DNA of 14,320 nucleotides from Oscillospiraceae bacterium (lineage in GTDB: Bacteria > Bacillota > Clostridia > Oscillospirales > Acutalibacteraceae): contig CADBPL010000032.1 in the NCBI GenBank assembly GCA_902796535.1, positions 1 to 14,320 of the forward strand. The letters are read 5' to 3'. Under the pieces are notes generated by a model. That model was not told the DNA's origin. It worked only from the letters and a program-made list of their open reading frames with translations, and made no database searches. Positions 1 to 6,108 of this stretch are shown here, in pieces; position 1 is the first letter of the stretch, and the number at the start of each line of letters is the position of its first letter. The position numbers and the translations under genes were made by a program.

Positions 1-616
1 TCGCGTCGGGCGAATCGCCCGCGATGAGCAGCGAGCATTTGCCGTCGCGGAACATCACGGCGGCGTCGTTTTCGCAGCAGATGGCGGAAACGCTTCGGCT
101 TGAAGCCGCTGCGTTGAAGCTCTGCCAGCTGCGCCCCTCATAATGCGGCACGTTGCAGTAGGGGAGCAGCCCGAGGCATTCCACAAACATGAATTCGCCC
201 TCGGGGCCGCAGTCGTCATACCCCTCCTGAAACCAGCACATACTGCCCGAGGAGGCGCCGAACAGGATCTTGCCGTCGGCATAGGCCTCTCTCAGGTATG
301 GCACGGCGTTGGCTTTTTTCCATTTGTCCATCACGTATTTCAGATTGCCGCCCGGCACGTGGATGATATCCGCGCGGCGGATCATTCGCGCGATCAGCTC
401 CTCCGTCATGTAGGCGTGCGTCACATAAAGCACGTCCACGTCGCAGCCCAGCCTTGAAAACAGTGAAATGACCGAGGTGTCGGCTTCGTCATATCTGGTG
501 GTGGGGATGTGCAGCACGTTTGGGTTTTTCTTGCCTGAAAGCGCAATGATCCTGCGCGCCAGCTCCAGCTGATCGCGTCCGCCGAAGCCGCCGCCGATTC
601 CGATGACAGTTCCCAT
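1..616 (-). CDS. Peptidase S51 family (dipeptidase E / cyanophycinase-like), 3' end cut by window edge
   Basis: Likely cytoplasmic serine peptidase of family S51, the fold of peptidase E (Asp-X dipeptidase) and cyanophycinase. 205 codons are visible; the C-terminus lies beyond base 1. An N-terminal glycine-rich strand (IGIGGGFGGRD, residues 5-15) is followed by HVPGG at 86-90. The nucleophile elbow is GASSGS (120-125), where Ser122 aligns with the Ser of the family GxSAGA motif. The CNVPHYEG segment (154-161) carries the expected catalytic His159. The start is ATG 616-614, preceded by GGGAGGA with about 7 bases of spacing. The gene has its own promoter (648-676) and diverges from the secreted DUF4474-like gene. 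Family membership is fairly sure; the substrate is unknown. The SSGS elbow in place of SAGA is a mild variation. Confidence 0.85.
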   Translation of the reverse strand, partial: MGTVIGIGGGFGGRDQLELARRIIALSGKKNPNVLHIPTTRYDEADTSVISLFSRLGCDVDVLYVTHAYMTEELIARMIRRADIIHVPGGNLKYVMDKWKKANAVPYLREAYADGKILFGASSGSMCWFQEGYDDCGPEGEFMFVECLGLLPYCNVPHYEGRSWQSFNAAASSRSVSAICCENDAAVMFRDGKCSLLIAGDSPDA

Positions 617-647
617 GATGATCCTCCCGATTGGTTTATTCTTTGTA

Positions 648-676
648 ATTGTAGCATATAATGCAGTGAAAAACAA
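648..676 (-). promoter_or_regulatory. Promoter of the S51 peptidase gene
   Basis: On the minus strand a TTGTTT -35 (676-671) and a TACAAT -10 (653-648) are separated by 17 bases. TG lies one base upstream of the -10, giving an extended -10, which can compensate for the poor -35. It lies about 30 bases upstream of the ATG at 616. Confidence 0.5.
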
Positions 677-715
677 CGTCGAACAGCAATGTGAGTGAAA
701 AAACAGAAATAACCA

Positions 716-744
716 TTGACTAATTGTTAAAGATATGTTAATAT
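716..744 (+). promoter_or_regulatory. Promoter of the secreted DUF4474-like gene
   Basis: TTGACT (716-721), a 17-base spacer, then TAATAT (739-744), about 30 bases before the start at 775. The surrounding 617-774 intergenic stretch is AT-rich and otherwise holds only the divergent peptidase promoter. Confidence 0.5.
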
Positions 745-774
745 GTTCAAAAATTATTTTTTGGCGGTGAATTC

Positions 775-1920
775 ATGAAGAAACTGACTTTGTTTTGCGT
801 TACCTTCTTGATGATGCTCGCGGCGTTTTGCTTTCAGGCGTCCGCAAAGGATCTGATCAGGAGCATCGTGCCGTTCGACGAATTGGAAAACGGCGACCGG
901 GTCGATTATGCGATTTTGCAGAAGAAGGTCGACAAGGTCTATGACAAGCTCGGCATCAAAAGGTTTGACTTCAGTTTTACCGGGGAATTCAAGGACGTTA
1001 AAGATAAGGTTTATGAGGATTCCAATTTTGACGTGGATCTGTTCATCGGCAACCTGCCCGACGTTTTCGCCGTGAAGCGCGACGTGCAGGACGCGCTGCA
1101 TATTGACCACAATTTTTCAAAGGAATGCTATTTTAAAGCGGCCGAATTGATCCGGGCGACCGGGAACACCAAGCTGGCCACCATGACGCGCTTTGCCGGC
1201 CTGCTTTCCGCCAGCCCCACCAGTATGCACATTACCGTTGACAGCAACGACCCGAGCGTGGTTCGTCCCATCCAGTGCAGATACACGTTTGCCGACGGTG
1301 AGGAATACACGGCGGAATTCGGCAGCTTCTACGACAAAGAGCAACACCTGATGTTCAGCGAAAAGGACAACGGCGTGATCGGCATCGGCTACAACCTCGA
1401 CACCGAAAACAGCACGCTCATCACCCCCAGACACGTCTGGATGCGCAACTTCGGGTTCTGCAAGGGCTACGACTTTTTGGCGAATTATCTGCTTCCGTCG
1501 TGCTACGATTACGACACCATCCGTTTTTATTACGATTATGACGGCAAGGATCAGCTGCTGCAGGTCTGGAAGGGCACATATTATGTGACGAGCGGCGCCG
1601 AGGTCGGCCTTTACGATAAACCGAAATACCGCCTTGTTCCGTTCTATGACTGCGCCACGGATGACGAAATGCTCGATATGGAGCTGACGGTTACGACAAA
1701 GGACGGCAAAAACATTGTTGAAACGCCCATGCAAAAGCATTGGTGGATCAACGGCTTTGCGCTGGAGAAGAAGTATTATGAGCCGGAAGAAATGACGGTA
1801 AAATGCACGATGGTCTGCAAGGACACGGCTCAGCGCGACGCCATTGTGGAGCAGCTGGCAAAGAACACGGACGTGATCTCTTATTCGGTAAAGGGGCTCA
1901 AGATCACCTTTATTTGGTAA
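775..1920 (+). CDS. Secreted protein with a C-terminal DUF4474-like domain
   Basis: A 381-residue exported protein of unknown function. Residues 1-24 form a classic signal peptide (MKK, hydrophobic core, cleavage after ASA), and no cell-wall anchor is visible. The middle (about 25-220) has no motif I recognise. The region from about 225 to the end resembles DUF4474, a domain of Clostridia proteins. It shows an aromatic YYDYDGKDQLLQVWKG stretch, a GAEVGLY turn, a CATDDEML segment and a WWINGF motif in the expected order. The start is ATG 775 with a GGCGGTGA ribosome site 5 or so bases upstream. The gene appears monocistronic, with a promoter at 716-744 and a terminator at 1938-1979. The domain call rests on remembered family features, not a search. 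No enzymatic residues can be assigned. Confidence 0.75.
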   Translation: MKKLTLFCVTFLMMLAAFCFQASAKDLIRSIVPFDELENGDRVDYAILQKKVDKVYDKLGIKRFDFSFTGEFKDVKDKVYEDSNFDVDLFIGNLPDVFAVKRDVQDALHIDHNFSKECYFKAAELIRATGNTKLATMTRFAGLLSASPTSMHITVDSNDPSVVRPIQCRYTFADGEEYTAEFGSFYDKEQHLMFSEKDNGVIGIGYNLDTENSTLITPRHVWMRNFGFCKGYDFLANYLLPSCYDYDTIRFYYDYDGKDQLLQVWKGTYYVTSGAEVGLYDKPKYRLVPFYDCATDDEMLDMELTVTTKDGKNIVETPMQKHWWINGFALEKKYYEPEEMTVKCTMVCKDTAQRDAIVEQLAKNTDVISYSVKGLKITFIW

Positions 1921-1937
1921 AGAAAACAGCAAAAATC

Positions 1938-1979
1938 AAGACGGATGCGAGCGGATCAGACCGCAGCATCCGTCTTTTT
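1938..1979. terminator. Bidirectional intrinsic terminator
   Basis: AAGACGGATGC (1938-1948) pairs perfectly with GCATCCGTCTT (1966-1976), and an inner GCGG/CCGC helix (1951-1954 with 1961-1964) lengthens the stem. TTTTTA follows on the plus strand. On the minus strand the hairpin is followed by TTGATTTTTG. It therefore serves the plus-strand gene ending at 1920 and the convergent lipoprotein gene ending at 2002. Confidence 0.88.
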
Positions 1980-2001
1980 AGTTAGATTTTTCAAGTCTGT
2001 G

Positions 2002-3012
2002 CTAATCAGAAGCGATATACTCTTTATTATTACAAATGCTTTCTTCCTTTGACTCTGTTGTCGATACGATTGTTACATATTGCGGCAAAAGCTTTTTGAC
2101 ATCTTCATACATCATTTCATAACACACACCGTACGTACCATAGCTATCGAGGATTTCTTCTTCTGAAAGCGAGGTTTCCTGAACCAGGCGATTCAATGCT
2201 TGATCCCATGATTCGATTGAATAGCTTATTCCTTCTTGTTCTGTAATAGCTTTTAATACTGTATACTCAGTGAAAAAATCATTTACATTTTCTTCAATGT
2301 TTTCTGATGCTTCGGAAGATGCTGAATCTTTTGTCATAGCAGCAAAGTTTGCGTAAACTGAAGGCATTTTTAATACTTTTGAAGAAGAAAGAATTCTTTG
2401 ATATGCTATATCGAATGTTCGTCCTGCTATGATGCTTTCTTTTATCTTTTCTCTTGCCTCACGGACGGTTTCGACGCCGTATATTTTTTTTGCAATTTCG
2501 GGTGTAAGTTCGTTTTCCTTTTGGAATAGTTGTTCCACTTTTATCTCCCATTGAGCATGTTTTCCAGAAATGCTTTTTACTGACAACAGTGAGGGCACTG
2601 TCATTGAAAGAGAAAAAATATCTCCTGTGTTGTGTAACAATAATTGTTTATCAAATGCTTGGCCAAACAGTTCTGATCCAACCTCATAATAGAATTCTGG
2701 TATTGTTTTTGTCTCCTGTGCTGTCCTGATATGAAAAGATAGAACTGTAATGTCATTCGCTTCTATTTTTTTTCTATCTGTTACTTCTTGGAGTTCTGCT
2801 TTTGTTGCCAATTCCATGGAGATTACCGCATCAATGTCTTGTTCGGAAACCTGCAATTCTTCGGATGAGATTCTAATGAAATGATAATCTGATAGAAGCA
2901 CACATTCCTGTGCATTAAAATCCAGTTCTCGGATTACCGTTTTTTTGTTTTGACATCCGAAAAGACAGAAAATAAGAAGAAACAAGGAAACGATATTTCG
3001 ACTTTGTTTCAT
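2002..3012 (-). CDS. Trigger-factor/FKBP-like lipoprotein (putative extracytoplasmic foldase)
   Basis: About 336 residues. Residues 1-20 are a lipoprotein signal (MKQ, hydrophobic run, LFGC) with Cys20 as the predicted lipid site. The mature part follows the layout of trigger factor without its ribosome-binding domain. A VSEQDIDAVISM segment and an E-V-T-D-R-K acidic linker come first. An FKBP-like core follows (YYEVGSELFGQAFDKQLL, then GDIFSLSMTVP, then WEIKVEQLFQKENELTPE). A helical C-terminal arm starts with KKIYGVETVREAREKIKES. This suggests a peptidyl-prolyl isomerase or chaperone on the outer face of the membrane, comparable in role to PrsA, but activity is inferred. No good ribosome site precedes any start. 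I chose ATG 3012 for its clean signal peptide; ATG 3024 and GTG 3042 are alternatives. It probably shares transcripts with the secreted protein upstream. AT-rich codon use sets it apart from the flanking genes. Confidence 0.75.
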   Translation of the reverse strand: MKQSRNIVSLFLLIFCLFGCQNKKTVIRELDFNAQECVLLSDYHFIRISSEELQVSEQDIDAVISMELATKAELQEVTDRKKIEANDITVLSFHIRTAQETKTIPEFYYEVGSELFGQAFDKQLLLHNTGDIFSLSMTVPSLLSVKSISGKHAQWEIKVEQLFQKENELTPEIAKKIYGVETVREAREKIKESIIAGRTFDIAYQRILSSSKVLKMPSVYANFAAMTKDSASSEASENIEENVNDFFTEYTVLKAITEQEGISYSIESWDQALNRLVQETSLSEEEILDSYGTYGVCYEMMYEDVKKLLPQYVTIVSTTESKEESICNNKEYIASD

Positions 3013-3039
3013 TTGAATCGCCATGCGATTCAGATTTCT

Positions 3040-3071
3040 CACAAATAGAGATGAATCATCTCTGCTTTGTG
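3040..3071 (-). promoter_or_regulatory. Hairpin in the leader of the lipoprotein gene
   Basis: AGAGATG (3047-3053) and CATCTCT (3057-3063) form a 7-bp stem around a 3-base loop. CACAAA (3040-3045) and TTTGTG (3066-3071) extend it by 6 bp across a small internal loop. A strong ribosome-site sequence, AAAGGAGGG (minus strand, 3090-3082), lies just outside the hairpin with no start codon at normal distance, and the possible GTG start at 3042 is inside the stem. It could control translation or act as a DNA operator. A weak promoter-like pair (TTGCCG 3133-3128, GGTAAT 3110-3105) lies upstream. Confidence 0.45.
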
Positions 3072-3149
3072 CCCGAACCGCCCTCCTTTCAGATTATTCA
3101 CACTATTACCTTTTTGTAGACGGTCGACGGCAATAATGACTATACCTGA

Positions 3150-3542
3150 TTAATAAACATTAACATTTTTACCGGAGTGATACATAATGCCAATTTGACC
3201 GGCGTTATATATGTTGCGGAACCAGATTCTGTAGGCAGAATGATTCTTGCCCAGCTTTAAGGTGCAAAACGTTTGATAATTCTTGTTTTTTGTGGAGAGG
3301 CTGGATTCCCAAAGCCAATTGTTATTAACATCTGTCAACTTCACTTTGGCTTGAGATTTGGAATTGAGTCGAGTTATAACAAAAGTAACGGATCCATCTT
3401 TTCTTTTGTTTTGTAAAGTTGCTTGGGTGTATTTCGTATACCTCGTTCCTTTCGTGTTGTAAGAAGTTTCTGCGAAGGAACTCATGGAAAAGCAACCAAA
3501 CGCTAAAATTACGACAAAAAGTAAAGAAATCAGTTTTTTCAT
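3150..3542 (-). CDS. Small secreted protein of unknown family
   Basis: A 130-residue precursor with a signal peptide (MKKLISLLFVV... ending SSFAE) and a mature part of about 105 residues. The mature protein is basic and polar, rich in Lys, Asn, Thr and aromatic residues. It has one Cys and alternating hydrophobic residues that suggest a beta-sandwich, and it ends in YHSGKNVNVY. I do not recognise a family. The start is ATG 3542, preceded by GAAAGGACA about 8 bases upstream; codons further upstream in frame are leader sequence. It is transcribed from a promoter overlapping that of the XRE regulator, and the lipoprotein foldase gene follows 137 bases downstream on the same strand. Possible roles include an extracellular adhesin, an antimicrobial protein or a stress protein; none is supported directly. 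Confidence 0.75.
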   Translation of the reverse strand: MKKLISLLFVVILAFGCFSMSSFAETSYNTKGTRYTKYTQATLQNKRKDGSVTFVITRLNSKSQAKVKLTDVNNNWLWESSLSTKNKNYQTFCTLKLGKNHSAYRIWFRNIYNAGQIGIMYHSGKNVNVY

Positions 3543-3586
3543 AATGAGATGTCCTTTCGTAAGAATTCCGCCGACCGTCAATTATT

Positions 3587-3615
3587 AAAATACCATAGTA
3601 TTTCATAAAAGTCAA
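3587..3615 (-). promoter_or_regulatory. Promoter of the secreted-protein/lipoprotein unit
   Basis: On the minus strand TTGACT (3615-3610), a 17-base spacer, then TATTTT (3592-3587). The -10 lies inside the first operator-like repeat, and the element overlaps the divergent regulator promoter. Confidence 0.6.
3588..3603. promoter_or_regulatory. Operator candidate O1
   Basis: AAATAC-CATA-GTATTT, a perfect 6-bp inverted repeat with a 4-base centre. It covers the -10 of the minus-strand promoter and touches the -35 of the plus-strand promoter. This is the position expected of a repressor site for the adjacent XRE protein; binding is inferred. Confidence 0.5.
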
Positions 3616-3630
3616 TAATACAAATATAAT
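3602..3630 (+). promoter_or_regulatory. Promoter of the XRE regulator
   Basis: TTCATA (3602-3607), a 17-base spacer, then a consensus TATAAT (3625-3630). The -10 is enclosed by the second operator-like repeat, which fits autoregulation. Confidence 0.6.
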
Positions 3631-3636
3631 AGTATT
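3617..3636. promoter_or_regulatory. Operator candidate O2
   Basis: AATAC (3617-3621) and GTATT (3632-3636) are the same half-sites as in O1, here separated by 10 bases and enclosing the TATAAT box. A further GTATTT half-site lies at 3646-3651 just before the ribosome site. Reuse of one half-site supports a common binding protein. Confidence 0.4.
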
Positions 3637-3664
3637 GAAATGTTTGTATTTGGAGCTGGTTGCC

Positions 3665-3940
3665 ATGTTGAACAAAAGAATTCGTGAGCTTCGCCTTGCA
3701 AGTGGGATGAGTCAGGTCGATTTAGGGAATAGACTGTCGGTTACGAAACAAACAATTTCAAATTGGGAAAATGACAATATTCAGCCATCTATTGAAATGC
3801 TGATACGTATTGCTGATGTTTTCTGTGTAACGACAGATGACCTTTTAGGTCGCTCTGATCATCGTATGTTGGATGTTGAAGGGTTGTCAGTTGAGAAAGT
3901 TTCGCATCTCAGCTTGCTGATTCAAGATTTGAAACGGTAG
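3665..3940 (+). CDS. XRE-family (Cro/CI-type) transcriptional regulator
   Basis: A 91-residue DNA-binding protein consisting almost only of an HTH_3 domain. Residues 3-60 give the full five-helix pattern: KRIRELRLASGMSQVDLG, a recognition helix around TKQTISNWEN (27-36), then a helix ending VTTDDLLGR. A short helical tail of about 28 residues may serve dimerisation. The start is ATG 3665, with TGGAG nine bases upstream; the in-frame TTG at 3635 lies inside the operator region and is unlikely. The divergent layout, shared regulatory DNA and repeated ATAC/GTAT half-sites point to a repressor of itself and of the secreted-protein operon. No peptidase, kinase or sensor domain is present, so the inducing signal is unknown. 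Low GC matches the islet. Confidence 0.9.
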   Translation: MLNKRIRELRLASGMSQVDLGNRLSVTKQTISNWENDNIQPSIEMLIRIADVFCVTTDDLLGRSDHRMLDVEGLSVEKVSHLSLLIQDLKR

Positions 3941-3957
3941 TATTTAAAGGAGTCTTT

Positions 3958-4017
3958 TTGAAATTTAGCGCGTTAGATGTCATATGGAAAAAGATAGTGA
4001 AAAGAAAAAGAGCATAG
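3958..4017 (+). CDS. Possible 19-residue cationic peptide
   Basis: AAAGGAG (3946-3952) stands 5 bases before TTG 3958, which opens a short frame encoding MKFSALDVIWKKIVKRKRA and ending in TAG. The peptide has a hydrophobic front and a strongly basic tail. It follows the XRE gene directly and runs into the terminator hairpin. It could be a real small peptide, a decayed gene end, or chance. Confidence 0.25.
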   Translation: MKFSALDVIWKKIVKRKRA

Positions 4018-4050
4018 CTTATTCATTTCAGAAAAAGCTGATGCTCTATT
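4000..4050. terminator. Bidirectional terminator between trmK and the XRE gene
   Basis: AGAGCATAGCTT (4009-4020) pairs with AAGCT-G-ATGCTCT (4035-4047), with one bulged G. On the minus strand it is followed by TTTTTCTTTTC, a good U-tract for the trmK operon. On the plus strand the tail ATTAATTATT is weaker but could end the XRE transcript. Confidence 0.8.
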
Positions 4051-4073
4051 AATTATTCTAAAATTCTGTTTTG

Positions 4074-4742
4074 TTAAAGGCTTTCCAGCTTTTGCGCGAT
4101 CCGGCGCAGCCGGTCGGCCCGCGGTCGGTCAGAGTCGCCCACAGCGGCAGCCTCGCGCAGGCAGCGATCCTTCAGCCGCCGCAGGTAAACCCCCGCCAGC
4201 CGGTCAGAGCTGTTTGGCAGCTCGCCGTAATACTCATAAAAGGCGTCGTATTTTTGGGGCTTGTCGGTGTGCGCGCAGCTCAGAAAGCAGTAGAGGTTGC
4301 CGCCGTCCTCACACACGCTTTCGCGCAGGATGCGGTAACCGTTCGCCATCAGGTAGGCGCGCAAAACCTCCGCATGGGTCATGGGCTGCAAAACAAGGTG
4401 CCTGTCGCCGTGCCTGAGCCATTCCGCTTTGTCGAGGATTTCGGCGATCAGAATGCCGCCCATGCCCGCAATGACAATATCCTGCGCTTCGTTCGGGCGG
4501 TAATTCGTCAGCCCGTCGGACAGGCGCAGCTCAATGCGTTCGCTCAATCCGGCCGCTTCCACGTTGGCGCGGGCGTTTTCGAGCGGCCCCGTGCGCAGGT
4601 CGGACGCGATCACCCTGCGGCAGACGCCGTGCTCGATCAGATAGATCGGCAGATAGGCATGGTCTGTTCCGACGTCGGCGATCGTGTCAACCTTTCGCAC
4701 CAGCGCAGCGGCCTCTTTCAGCCGCGGCGATAACCGTTTCAT
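4074..4742 (-). CDS. trmK: tRNA (adenine22-N1)-methyltransferase
   Basis: 222 residues. A cytoplasmic S-adenosylmethionine-dependent enzyme that makes N1-methyladenosine at position 22 of tRNA in Bacillota. The Rossmann methyltransferase domain shows the TrmK form of motif I, ADVGTDHAYLP (22-32), an acidic residue after strand 2 (ASDLR, Asp48), SDGL at 75-78 and the characteristic IAGMGG (91-96). LQPM, used in place of a canonical motif IV, lies near 117-120. A helical C-terminal domain follows. Length is normal for the family. The start ATG 4742 lies three bases after the stop of the DUF1858 gene without a clear ribosome site of its own, so translation is probably coupled. It is the last gene of the minus-strand operon. 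The assignment is strong. Confidence 0.93.
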   Translation of the reverse strand: MKRLSPRLKEAAALVRKVDTIADVGTDHAYLPIYLIEHGVCRRVIASDLRTGPLENARANVEAAGLSERIELRLSDGLTNYRPNEAQDIVIAGMGGILIAEILDKAEWLRHGDRHLVLQPMTHAEVLRAYLMANGYRILRESVCEDGGNLYCFLSCAHTDKPQKYDAFYEYYGELPNSSDRLAGVYLRRLKDRCLREAAAVGDSDRPRADRLRRIAQKLESL

Positions 4743-4745
4743 GGC

Positions 4746-4946
4746 TTATTTGGCCAGGAACGCGTTGATTTTTTCAACCAGCTCGTCCGCGTCAACGCCA
4801 TGCACCATGCAGGCCTGCTCCACGCTTTCGCCTCTGGCGGAGGGGCAGCCCAGGCAGTGCATTCCCATTTCCAAAAAGAACGGCGCAACGTCGCGGTTGG
4901 CGTCAAGGATTTCGCCCACGGTCATGGTTTTTTCGATTTTAGTCAT
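4746..4946 (-). CDS. DUF1858 / hybrid-cluster-protein-associated redox disulfide domain protein
   Basis: A 66-residue protein that is entirely the DUF1858 domain, also described as the redox disulfide domain associated with hybrid cluster (prismane) proteins. Hallmarks are MTVGEIL near the start, FFLEMGMHCLGC with the CxxC pair Cys31/Cys34, and a third Cys46 in the SVEQACMVHG segment. Its biochemical role is unsettled; a thiol redox function is inferred from the conserved cysteines. The start is ATG 4946 with AAAGGAAG about 8 bases upstream. It sits 37 bases after the lipoprotein gene and 3 bases before trmK, so it is probably co-transcribed with both. No hybrid cluster protein gene is in the window. 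Confidence 0.9.
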   Translation of the reverse strand: MTKIEKTMTVGEILDANRDVAPFFLEMGMHCLGCPSARGESVEQACMVHGVDADELVEKINAFLAK

Positions 4947-4983
4947 TTGTCATACTTCCTTTCTGTTGTTTCTATTTTGGCTT

Positions 4984-5922
4984 TCAGTAAACCAGGTCGG
5001 AAAAATAGTTTTCGTTGACCAGAACGCAGCTGCCGTTGAACGGGCCGAAGACCAGCTCGGCGTCGGCTGTTACCAAAACGTCGCAGTGCTGATGGAGCGA
5101 TTGGATGTGTTTGGTCACGGGGTCATATTCCAGGTCGGAATAGGAATCATAATATTTCAGGCTGTATTCGGCCGATTTGGTAATGGCGGTGACGATTTTG
5201 CTGTTGAGCGCTTCGTCGATCTCTTTTTTGGAGGCGGGGCCGAACATGGCGCCGTGGCAGCTGGGCGCTTTTTCCGCGCCGAAGGGCGTGGGTTCCGGGT
5301 TCATTTCAGGCTTGAGGACGATCTTGATGCGCACGTTGCCGTTGGGGAGCTTTTTGCATTCCGCCGATTGGATGCCGCTCGTGTCGGTGAGCAGGCAGCC
5401 TTTTTTGTTGCCGTAGATCGGGAACGCCGCACCGTCGTTGCCCTTGGGGTAAACCTCGGGGTTCTTTTCGGCTTTTTCCTTGCTTGTCATGAAATTGGCG
5501 GCAATGTTGATGACGGTGTTGTTGGAAAAGTTCCGCTTTTCTTTGGGCAGCGACTGGTAGCGAACCCGTTTAAAACCGGCTTTTTCGGTTTTGGCGTAGG
5601 TCATCACGTCGGTGTAGGCGGCCAGGATCTCCGCCGTCGTCTGCGGCAGCGCGTCTTCGGCGGCGGTCGTGGTTTCGGGCGCCTGACTTGTTTCTTCCGC
5701 TGCGGCGCTCGATTCTTCGGCTTCTTTTGCTTCGCTGCTTTCTTCTTCGTTCACGGTGCTGCTTTCCGCTTCGGTCGTTTCCGCCGAAGGCTCGGCCGGC
5801 TCTGTTGTCTGCGCCGCAGTCCGGCTCGGCGCGTCGGTCACGGGCGCGGGGGTTTTGCTGCCGCAGGCCGAAAAACTCAGCAGCAAGGCCGCGGCCGCGA
5901 GCAGGGTCAGAATTCTTTTCAT
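4984..5922 (-). CDS. Lipoprotein with Ser/Thr/Glu-rich spacer and an unrecognised C-terminal domain
   Basis: 312 residues. Residues 1-20 are a lipoprotein signal (MKRIL..., ending FSAC, lipid Cys20). A low-complexity spacer of about 75 residues, rich in Ser, Thr, Glu and Ala, lifts the globular part from the membrane. The C-terminal part of about 215 residues starts near TTAEILAAYTDVMTYAKTEK. It contains Lys-rich and Tyr-rich segments and several Cys (KGCLL, SAECKK, PSCHG, HQHCD, GSCVL). I know of similar Clostridia lipoproteins starting with an EI-x-AYxxxM helix but can name no family. The start is ATG 5922, with AAAGGAGAG 8 bases upstream. The frame stays open upstream to 6369, but that stretch has promoters and another gene. 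It is first in the operon with the DUF1858 gene and trmK. Function unknown. Confidence 0.82.
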   Translation of the reverse strand: MKRILTLLAAAALLLSFSACGSKTPAPVTDAPSRTAAQTTEPAEPSAETTEAESSTVNEEESSEAKEAEESSAAAEETSQAPETTTAAEDALPQTTAEILAAYTDVMTYAKTEKAGFKRVRYQSLPKEKRNFSNNTVINIAANFMTSKEKAEKNPEVYPKGNDGAAFPIYGNKKGCLLTDTSGIQSAECKKLPNGNVRIKIVLKPEMNPEPTPFGAEKAPSCHGAMFGPASKKEIDEALNSKIVTAITKSAEYSLKYYDSYSDLEYDPVTKHIQSLHQHCDVLVTADAELVFGPFNGSCVLVNENYFSDLVY

Positions 5923-5947
5923 AGTCACTCTCTCCTTTTCACGCTCT

Positions 5948-5976
5948 ATTTTACAACAAGGGGGGGCGGGTGTCAA
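5948..5976 (-). promoter_or_regulatory. Promoter of the lipoprotein-DUF1858-trmK operon, with a G7 run in its spacer
   Basis: On the minus strand a consensus TTGACA (5976-5971), a 17-base spacer, then TAAAAT (5953-5948), 25 bases before the start. The spacer contains seven consecutive C on the transcribed-sense strand (G7 at 5960-5966 on the plus strand). Slippage there would change the spacer from its optimal 17. Confidence 0.75.
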
Positions 5977-6044
5977 GTAAACGCTGAGGAAATCGAAGGC
6001 GCGCTTTTCAACAAAGAACGGTTTGTTAAATTTTATCAAAGATA

Positions 6045-6073
6045 TTGACTTTAAAAACCCGTTACGGTATACT
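6045..6073 (+). promoter_or_regulatory. Promoter of the 55-residue membrane protein
   Basis: TTGACT (6045-6050), a 17-base spacer, then TATACT (6068-6073), close to the vegetative sigma consensus in both boxes. It lies 35 bases before the start and diverges from the lipoprotein operon promoter. Confidence 0.8.
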
Positions 6074-6108
6074 GAAAACACAAAATATAGTTTTGGAGGA
6101 TCATTATA

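Noticed and set aside
3051..3053. ATG in the lipoprotein leader opening a frame of nearly 50 codons
   Set aside because: Too far from the AAAGGAGGG site, lies inside the hairpin stem and overlaps the lipoprotein in another frame with no protein-like features.
4684..6048. Long plus-strand frame opposite trmK, DUF1858 and the lipoprotein
   Set aside because: Gly/Phe/Arg-rich translation is a mirror of real minus-strand genes with family motifs; it crosses their promoters.
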